From NCBI GenBank assembly GCA_900766915.1, contig CAAFXE010000026.1:1-28519 (forward strand): a stretch of DNA of 28,519 bases, read 5' to 3'. This document shows positions 23,972 through 28,519 of the stretch, piece after piece. This stretch comes from Lachnospiraceae bacterium (GTDB lineage Bacteria; Bacillota; Clostridia; Lachnospirales; Lachnospiraceae). Within the stretch, counting starts at the first letter, position 1, and each line of letters begins with the position of its first letter. Made by a program: the position numbers and the translations under genes. Below the pieces are notes generated by a model that saw only the letters and a list, made by a program, of their open reading frames with translations, ran no database searches and had not been told where the DNA came from.

Positions 23972-25120
23972 ATGTTACTTATCAAAAACGGAAACATTCA
24001 CAATGCAATTCAGGAAGAAGCCTTTGTGGCTGACATTCTGATCGAAGACGGAAAGATCAAGGCCATTGGCGAGAACCTGTCTGCTGAAGGTGCTGAAATT
24101 ATTGACGCAACCGGTCTGCAGGTTATGCCCGGCTTCGTTGAGGCTCATGGTCACATCGGTCTGGATGGATACGGAATGGGCTTTGAAGGCATGGACTATA
24201 ATGAAATCAGCGATGTTACCACTCCTCACCTCCGCGGTATCGACGGCATCAAGGCTATGGATCCTGCATTCCAGCACGCTGCGAATGAGGGTGTCACCAC
24301 GGTCTGTGTAGGTCCCGGATCTGCCAACGTAGTCGGCGGTACCTTTGTTGCCATTAAATCCATCGGTAAGCGCGTAGACGACATGGTTGTCCGCAACAAT
24401 GTAGCTATGAAATGTGCATTCGGCGAGAACCCTAAGCGTTGCTACCGTGACAAGGGCAACATGACCCGTATGACCACCCAGGCAAACCTTCGCAACCTGA
24501 TCGAGAAAACAAAAGAATACAAGGCTAAGAAGGATGCTGCCGGAGACGATGTTAGCAAACTTCCTGCATACGATCAGAAGCTGGAAGCAATGCTTCCTGT
24601 AATTGAGAAAAAAATTCCTCTGAAGGCACATGCTCATGCCACCGATGACATTTTTGATGCTATCCGCATTGCAAGAGAATACGATCTGAAGCTGACTTTG
24701 GAACATACCACCGAAGGTCATCTAATCGTGGATGAACTGGCAAAGGAGAAGGATATTCCCATGGCCGTTGGCCCATCTCTCACCAGTGCCAGCAAGATTG
24801 AACTGCGCAACAAAAGTTTCACTACTCCCGGCATTCTGGCTAACGCAGGCTGCAAGGTTTCCATTATCACAGACTCTCCTGTGATTCCTCAGGAATATCT
24901 GCGCCACTGTGCCGGTCTGGCCGTTCAGTCCGGAATGAAACCTTTCGACGCATTCCAGGCAATCACCATCAATGCCGCAAAGCATGCTCAAATTGATGAT
25001 GTTGTCGGGTCCCTGGAAGTAGGCAAGGATGGCGATGTGGTCATTACCGATGGCTGCCCATTTGAAATCTCCACCAAAGTTAAGTATGTCTTTATTAAGG
25101 GGAAGAAAGTAAATCAGTAA
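23972..25120 (+). CDS. Metal-dependent amidohydrolase, imidazolonepropionase-like
   Basis: 382 residues from the ATG at 23972 (AAAAGGAG 8-9 nt upstream). It begins with the small beta-sandwich typical of cyclic amidohydrolases (LLIKNGNIHNA..VADILIEDGKIKAIG). The metal-binding set is HGH (H59, H61), KAHAHATDD (H220, H222), TLEHTTEGH (H245) and the catalytic Asp in ITDSPV (D301). The C-terminus returns to the sandwich (GSLEVGKDGDVVI). It hydrolyses a cyclic amide or an amide bond; the substrate is unknown and it lies outside any histidine-degradation cluster. Its codons appear richer in GGC, AAC and GAG than the neighbouring genes, a possible sign of transfer. It has a strong terminator. Confidence 0.9.
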   Translation: MLLIKNGNIHNAIQEEAFVADILIEDGKIKAIGENLSAEGAEIIDATGLQVMPGFVEAHGHIGLDGYGMGFEGMDYNEISDVTTPHLRGIDGIKAMDPAFQHAANEGVTTVCVGPGSANVVGGTFVAIKSIGKRVDDMVVRNNVAMKCAFGENPKRCYRDKGNMTRMTTQANLRNLIEKTKEYKAKKDAAGDDVSKLPAYDQKLEAMLPVIEKKIPLKAHAHATDDIFDAIRIAREYDLKLTLEHTTEGHLIVDELAKEKDIPMAVGPSLTSASKIELRNKSFTTPGILANAGCKVSIITDSPVIPQEYLRHCAGLAVQSGMKPFDAFQAITINAAKHAQIDDVVGSLEVGKDGDVVITDGCPFEISTKVKYVFIKGKKVNQ

Positions 25121-25138
25121 CTATCCCTTCATCTCAAT

Positions 25139-25171
25139 GGGGACGGTGTTTTCTGACACCGTCCCCGTTTT
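25139..25171 (+). terminator. Intrinsic terminator of the amidohydrolase
   Basis: An 11-bp perfect stem, 25139-25149 (GGGGACGGTGT) with 25156-25166, a 6-nt loop, then GTTTT. It serves the plus strand only, because the minus strand lacks a T-run after the stem. Confidence 0.9.
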
Positions 25172-25176
25172 ATTAC

Positions 25177-25656
25177 TTAAATGTCTCCCCGTTCCTGTAA
25201 AAAGGTTAAAAATCCTTCGCATCCTTCTACGATATCATCATAAGTGATATCAAAATTACCGGTATACCATGGATCTGCAATGGAAGCACCCTTGCGATCT
25301 GTGTAATCCAAGAGAAGGCTTACCTTGCCTTCTTTATCGTCACCAATGATCCGACGAAGGTTACGCAAATTGTTGGTATCCATACAGATAAAATAATCAT
25401 AGGCTGTATAGTCTGATTTTTTCACTTGTACCGCACGTTTCCCTTTGCAGGAAATCCCATGCTCGGCAAGTTTTTCTCTCGCCGGCGAGTAAACCGGATT
25501 GCCAACGTCACCCCAGATTTCCTCTGTACTGGTGGCGGCGGAGGCGATATAGAATCTATCGGCAAGGTGGCGGGTGGCTACCATGTCTTTTAAAATGAAT
25601 TCTGCCATAGGGGAACGACAGATGTTGCCGTGGCAGATGAAAAGCACTTTTATCAT
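25177..25656 (-). CDS. Low-molecular-weight protein-tyrosine phosphatase
   Basis: 159 residues. The P-loop CHGNICRS is at 8-15 (nucleophile C8, phosphate-binding R14), and the general acid D128 is in ADPWYTGNFD, both standard for the family. It dephosphorylates phosphotyrosine or related low-molecular-weight substrates. In many Firmicutes it acts with BY-kinases in capsule control, but no kinase or capsule genes are visible here. The GGAGG ribosome binding site is about 12 nt from the ATG. The upstream flank is the end of an integrative element, so its original promoter may have been displaced. Confidence 0.94.
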   Translation of the reverse strand: MIKVLFICHGNICRSPMAEFILKDMVATRHLADRFYIASAATSTEEIWGDVGNPVYSPAREKLAEHGISCKGKRAVQVKKSDYTAYDYFICMDTNNLRNLRRIIGDDKEGKVSLLLDYTDRKGASIADPWYTGNFDITYDDIVEGCEGFLTFLQERGDI

Positions 25657-25760
25657 AATCTCTATATTCCTCCAGAAGTCTGCAAACCCTTGATTTTAAT
25701 GGGATTTTCGGACTTTCGGTTTTTCTTCAAATTTTCATAAGTCTCTATAAATCTATGTAA

Positions 25761-25797
25761 CTACACCACTTGGTGGTGTAGTAAATGGTGTAGTAAG
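25761..25797. repeat. Hairpin plus tandem 12-bp repeats next to int (putative arm sites)
   Basis: A perfect 9-bp hairpin CTACACCAC-TTG-GTGGTGTAG (25761-25781) overlaps two adjacent 12-bp direct repeats TGGTGTAGTAAA (25774-25785) and TGGTGTAGTAAG (25786-25797). The inverted arm is a third, reversed copy. Its position just past int matches where Tn916-type elements carry arm-binding repeats for the integrase N-terminus. It might also end int transcription, although no T-run follows. Confidence 0.55.
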
Positions 25798-25825
25798 CTT
25801 AAGATACTACCGCCATATTTGCTGC

Positions 25826-27031
25826 TTATCCAACAGCAAAATCCCTATCTTTTTTCATTTCAGGGGACTGGCGAAACTGTGAAATTTTCGCCATCTGTTC
25901 CGCAGCGTGTGCGTAGCTTGCATGGGTGTAAACATTGAGTGTCACGCCCGCATCAGAGTGACCCATCAGGTACTGAAGGTTCTTAATATCCATGCCTTCG
26001 TTTGCATAGTTCGTGCAGAAGGTGTGTCGAAACACATGAGGGGTAATGTGCGGAAGAGGGCTTTCGGGATGAAGCTTCTTGTACTTCTTCATCGCCCAGC
26101 GCATCTCGTTTTCGATGTGAAGTGCGACCTTGGGATTGCCATTCTTGTCCAGCATGATAAATCCGCTGTAGCCATCCACCATAGGTTCTGTCTTGACCTT
26201 TGGCCGGCGCTCCAACATCTTTTTCAGAGAGTCATACACCGCATCGGTCATCGGAAGGAAACGGCATCCGCTGCTTGTCTTGGTTTCCTCAACGTAGTAT
26301 TTACCACCACGCTCACGAACCAACTGGTGATCCACACGGATTCTCCGATTCTTGAAGTCCAGATCCTTTCTGGTCAGACCGCAGAACTCGCTGACTCTCA
26401 TGCCGGTTTCCAGAAGCACAACAAACTCATCGTAGTATTTGTGGTAAGTATTGTCTCCCTCAACGAACTTCATCCAGATCGCCAACTGCTCTTCGGTAAG
26501 CGCAGCTCTCGGCACCGTATCGTTCACCACAACATCTGTCAGCTTGAATATGAATGGATTCTTCCTGACAGCATCCTCATCGCAAGCCATCTGGAAGGCA
26601 GGCTTCACCACACCTCGTACACTGGTAATGGTACTGTAACCTCTGCCGTCCTTTTGCAGCTTTGCAAACCATTGTTTGGCATCGGATACCTTGACGGTGC
26701 TAATTTTGCGATAGCCAAAATCCTCTTTCTTGACCAGATTCAAAACAAAATTATAACCGACCTGCGTGTTGTAGCGTACGCCTTTCTTCAGGCTGATGTA
26801 CTTCTCCAACAGTTCGATTACCGTAATCTGTCCTGCTTCATAGTCAATACCATCGTCAATCTGTTTCTGAATTCCCTTTTCCTTCTGACGAAGCTCCTGC
26901 AAAGTGGATGCGTAAACCGTCTGTCTCTTTCCACGGAAATCCGTGTACCTGTACTGATAGATTCCATCCTTTCTCTGGCTTTCTCCTGTTTTCAGGATAC
27001 GGCCTTTGTTATCTTTTCTTTTTTCGCTCAA
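25826..27031 (-). CDS. int: Tyrosine recombinase integrase, Tn916/Tn1545 type
   Basis: 401 residues from a TTG at 27031 (LSEKRKDNKG), preceded by AAAGGAG 8 nt away and matching the known Int-Tn N-terminus. The upstream ATG at 27076 lacks such a site. The domains are an N-terminal arm-binding domain (about 1-60), a SAM-like core-binding domain (65-165) and a catalytic domain. The active-site set is R212 (TGMRVSE), K251, H332 and R335 (HVFRHTF), H358 (MGHSD) and nucleophile Y368 (LNVYTH), all intact. It should catalyse integration and excision of the element with xis next door. Confidence 0.95.
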   Translation of the reverse strand: MSEKRKDNKGRILKTGESQRKDGIYQYRYTDFRGKRQTVYASTLQELRQKEKGIQKQIDDGIDYEAGQITVIELLEKYISLKKGVRYNTQVGYNFVLNLVKKEDFGYRKISTVKVSDAKQWFAKLQKDGRGYSTITSVRGVVKPAFQMACDEDAVRKNPFIFKLTDVVVNDTVPRAALTEEQLAIWMKFVEGDNTYHKYYDEFVVLLETGMRVSEFCGLTRKDLDFKNRRIRVDHQLVRERGGKYYVEETKTSSGCRFLPMTDAVYDSLKKMLERRPKVKTEPMVDGYSGFIMLDKNGNPKVALHIENEMRWAMKKYKKLHPESPLPHITPHVFRHTFCTNYANEGMDIKNLQYLMGHSDAGVTLNVYTHASYAHAAEQMAKISQFRQSPEMKKDRDFAVG

Positions 27032-27122
27032 TTTCGATCTCCTTTCATTCAAAAGGAGTCTCGATGTGACATCCACATTGTATCACATCAGGACGGCTTT
27101 TTCTATGATGAATCTACAGATA

Positions 27123-27317
27123 TTAGATCGAAAATACCTGCTCGATGAATTTATCAAATAAGCGTTTCTTAATCAGACGCTTATTTCCAACCCAGAGAAC
27201 AAAATTACAGTTCTTGTCGTTGGTAATTTCACGCAGCTTTCCGGTTCCAATGCCGGAGTACGCTGCTGCTTCTTCTAAAGTTAGATTTGCCTTTTCCCAG
27301 ATAGGAACTTCTTTCAT
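27123..27317 (-). CDS. xis: Excisionase, Xis-Tn916/Tn1545 type
   Basis: 64 residues from the ATG at 27317 (MKEVPIWEKANLTLEEAAAY), which has GGAGG 7 nt before it. A longer frame to 27350 lacks a ribosome binding site. It is a winged-helix DNA-bending protein (LTLEEAAAYSGIGTGKLREI) ending in a basic stretch (WVGNKRLIKKRLFDKFIE), closely patterned on Tn916 Xis. It directs Int towards excision. It lies 91 nt before int. Confidence 0.92.
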   Translation of the reverse strand: MKEVPIWEKANLTLEEAAAYSGIGTGKLREITNDKNCNFVLWVGNKRLIKKRLFDKFIEQVFSI

Positions 27318-27341
27318 GCAATACCTCCAATCGTTGTATCC

Positions 27342-27388
27342 AAGTGGCAAAGTGGCAATCTGCGGTATCTATAGAACCTTTGCCACTT
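27342..27388. repeat. 11-bp inverted repeat between the RepA-like gene and xis
   Basis: AAGTGGCAAAG (27342-27352) and CTTTGCCACTT (27378-27388) are exact inverted copies 25 nt apart. The left arm is followed by a partial direct copy, AGTGGCAA. There is no T-run, so a simple terminator is unlikely. It may be an operator or Xis-binding site upstream of xis. Confidence 0.5.
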
Positions 27389-27412
27389 CACGGGGTTCCA
27401 GTTCATTGTTCA

Positions 27413-28519
27413 TTATTTGAACCAGATCCACCAGTCCTTCCCCTGACGCTCACTTGCAATTTTATCTCCCATAGAATTTCTTGCCAGACGCACTGTACGC
27501 TCAGAAATTCCTCGTTCTGTTGCTTCTTTGTCGATTTCTGCGATTGAGACTTTCCTGCCCTCAGACAAAAACTCCTCAATCAGCTTCACAGCCTGTTCCT
27601 GCTTCAGTTCCGTTTTATTACCCTCTCCACCGGCAAGCAAATCTTCTGCGCTAATGTCATAGGCGCCAATCCAACGGAAACCCTTTTCGTCCCCCAAAGA
27701 GAAGGCCAGAGACTGTCCCGGCGGTGCCAAGGAGCTTTTCTCATGGACAATTACTCGTGTGGTCGGGTCTGCCCTCACCTTGCCAATAAACAGCAGACTT
27801 CTTACAACGGCTGTGATGTCGATAGATCCGAGACCACGGTAGGTACTTTGGCTACCGGATGCCTTGTTCAGATGCCCGATCATCACAATGGCGCAGTTCG
27901 TAGCCTGTGCCACCTCTGCCAATCTGCGGAAGATGGGGCGAACCTCATTTGCTCGGTTCATATCTACGTTGGCTCCAAGGAACGCCTGCAATGGGTCAAT
28001 GATAACCAACCTTGCATTGTTTTCTCTGATCGCATTTTCGATGCGTTCATCTGCTAATGTCAATGGATTGTCTGCATCATCAATAACCAGAACTCGTTCC
28101 AGATCGGCTTCTGCGGAAAGCAATCTCGGTTTCACCGTATCCCCCAGACCGTCCTCGGCAGTCTGGAAAATCATATTGAACGGTTCAAAGGGGTCCATCT
28201 GAGGCAGAAACTTTCGGTTAGTACAAGCCGCCGCAAGCTGCATGGCAAAGAATGTTTTGCCCTCGCCGGGGTTGCCCTGAATAATCGTCAGTTTGCCGAA
28301 TGGAATATACGGATACCAGAGCCAGTCCACCTCTGTTTGCTGAACCTCACTCATGCGAATCATGGGAACCGCTTTCTTTTCCGGTTTCTCCCGCAGCGTA
28401 ACTGTTTTATAAATATATTTGCTGTGAGTAAGCTCATCCTTGTGCATCAAAACTTCGTTCCAGTCTTTATCGCAGGGAATCAGGCGAATAACTGTCATGT
28501 GTTCGGGAATACTCTTTAA
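27413..28519 (-). CDS. RepA-like AAA (RecA-fold) ATPase, partial at the window edge
   Basis: 361 residues from the ATG at 28498, but the seven codons upstream to the edge are also open and no ribosome binding site precedes the ATG, so the CDS probably starts outside. Walker A GNPGEGKT is at 75-82, Walker B RLVIIDPLQ has D168, and GHLNK and GLGSIDITA sensor-like motifs follow, as in AAA_25/RepA hexameric helicase-type proteins of mobile elements. A C-terminal winged helix (about 295-350) is visible. The N-terminal 40 residues (RLIPCDKDWNEVLMHKD) look like the tail of a DUF3991/TOPRIM protein rather than the usual ATPase start near MIRMSEV (residue 46). It is probably a replication or DNA-handling protein of the element. 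Confidence 0.85.
   Translation of the reverse strand, partial: LKSIPEHMTVIRLIPCDKDWNEVLMHKDELTHSKYIYKTVTLREKPEKKAVPMIRMSEVQQTEVDWLWYPYIPFGKLTIIQGNPGEGKTFFAMQLAAACTNRKFLPQMDPFEPFNMIFQTAEDGLGDTVKPRLLSAEADLERVLVIDDADNPLTLADERIENAIRENNARLVIIDPLQAFLGANVDMNRANEVRPIFRRLAEVAQATNCAIVMIGHLNKASGSQSTYRGLGSIDITAVVRSLLFIGKVRADPTTRVIVHEKSSLAPPGQSLAFSLGDEKGFRWIGAYDISAEDLLAGGEGNKTELKQEQAVKLIEEFLSEGRKVSIAEIDKEATERGISERTVRLARNSMGDKIASERQGKDWWIWFK

Larger units (their letters stand above)
25741..28519 (-). mobile_element. Integrative element, int-proximal end (partial)
   Basis: Three minus-strand genes form a typical Tn916-like end module: RepA-like ATPase, excisionase, integrase. They sit beside a repeat-rich non-coding stretch before the chromosomal phosphatase gene. 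The left boundary is placed only approximately, within 25660-25825; the element continues past the right edge. No conjugation genes are visible, so ICE, mobilizable element and prophage remnant cannot be separated. Confidence 0.7.

Noticed and set aside
23975..24721. Minus-strand 248-codon open frame opposite the amidohydrolase
   Set aside because: Shadow frame of a gene with strong codon bias; the product has no motif, and the sense gene carries a complete metal-binding set.
25907..27148. Plus-strand 413-codon open frame opposite int
   Set aside because: It lies antisense to a fully intact integrase with all catalytic residues; its translation has no recognisable domain and no ribosome binding site.

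Overview
The window reads as chromosomal DNA of a low- to mid-GC Gram-positive anaerobe, most likely a gut Lachnospiraceae (Clostridia; Blautia/Dorea-like, genus not certain). The reasons are a PolC-type replicase, a T-box in front of thrS, a yybP-ykoY riboswitch, QueH, strong GGAGG ribosome binding sites, canonical sigma-A promoters, and a Tn916-type int/xis pair. Most genes lie on the minus strand.

Layout. (1) 1-3100: tRNA-Val(TAC), then a type II P-type cation ATPase behind a yybP-ykoY (Mn2+) riboswitch. The riboswitch shares its P1 3' strand with a perfect terminator hairpin, so the pump is probably a Mn2+ exporter rather than a Ca2+ pump. (2) 3100-6400: thrS plus a two-domain VOC protein in one operon, controlled by a T-box (specifier read as ACC), with a palindrome-rich insert between the T-box terminator and the thrS ribosome binding site. 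(3) 6414-6917: a SEC-C protein with its own promoter. (4) 7023-15140: a tight five-gene operon thyA-folA-ftsW/spoVE-like-ispG-polC, with gaps of 8-12 nt and one 8-nt overlap, joining dTMP/folate supply, cell-wall polymerisation, isoprenoid synthesis and DNA replication. (5) 15312-18579: asd (fungal/archaeal type), argH, queH. (6) 18644-20207: ABC ATPase and permease of the NitT/TauT type, with no binding protein. (7) 20406-22264: ilvE and a divergent sce7726-type PD-(D/E)XK-like gene whose -35 boxes overlap back to back. (8) 22325-25656: tRNA-Thr(CGT), yqeY, a Cof-type HAD phosphatase, an amidohydrolase, and a low-molecular-weight tyrosine phosphatase. (9) About 25.7 kb to the end: the int-proximal end of an integrative element (int, xis, RepA-like AAA ATPase) that runs off the right edge.

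Two copies of a short dispersed repeat with inverted-repeat ends (20210-20336 and 22887-22973) look like a non-autonomous MITE-like family. One copy carries a 44-nt palindromic insert. The least-explained items are this repeat family, the sce7726-type gene with its palindromic operator-like site, the integrative-element end with tandem 12-bp repeats, and the edge ATPase whose frame stays open into what looks like a TOPRIM-protein tail.
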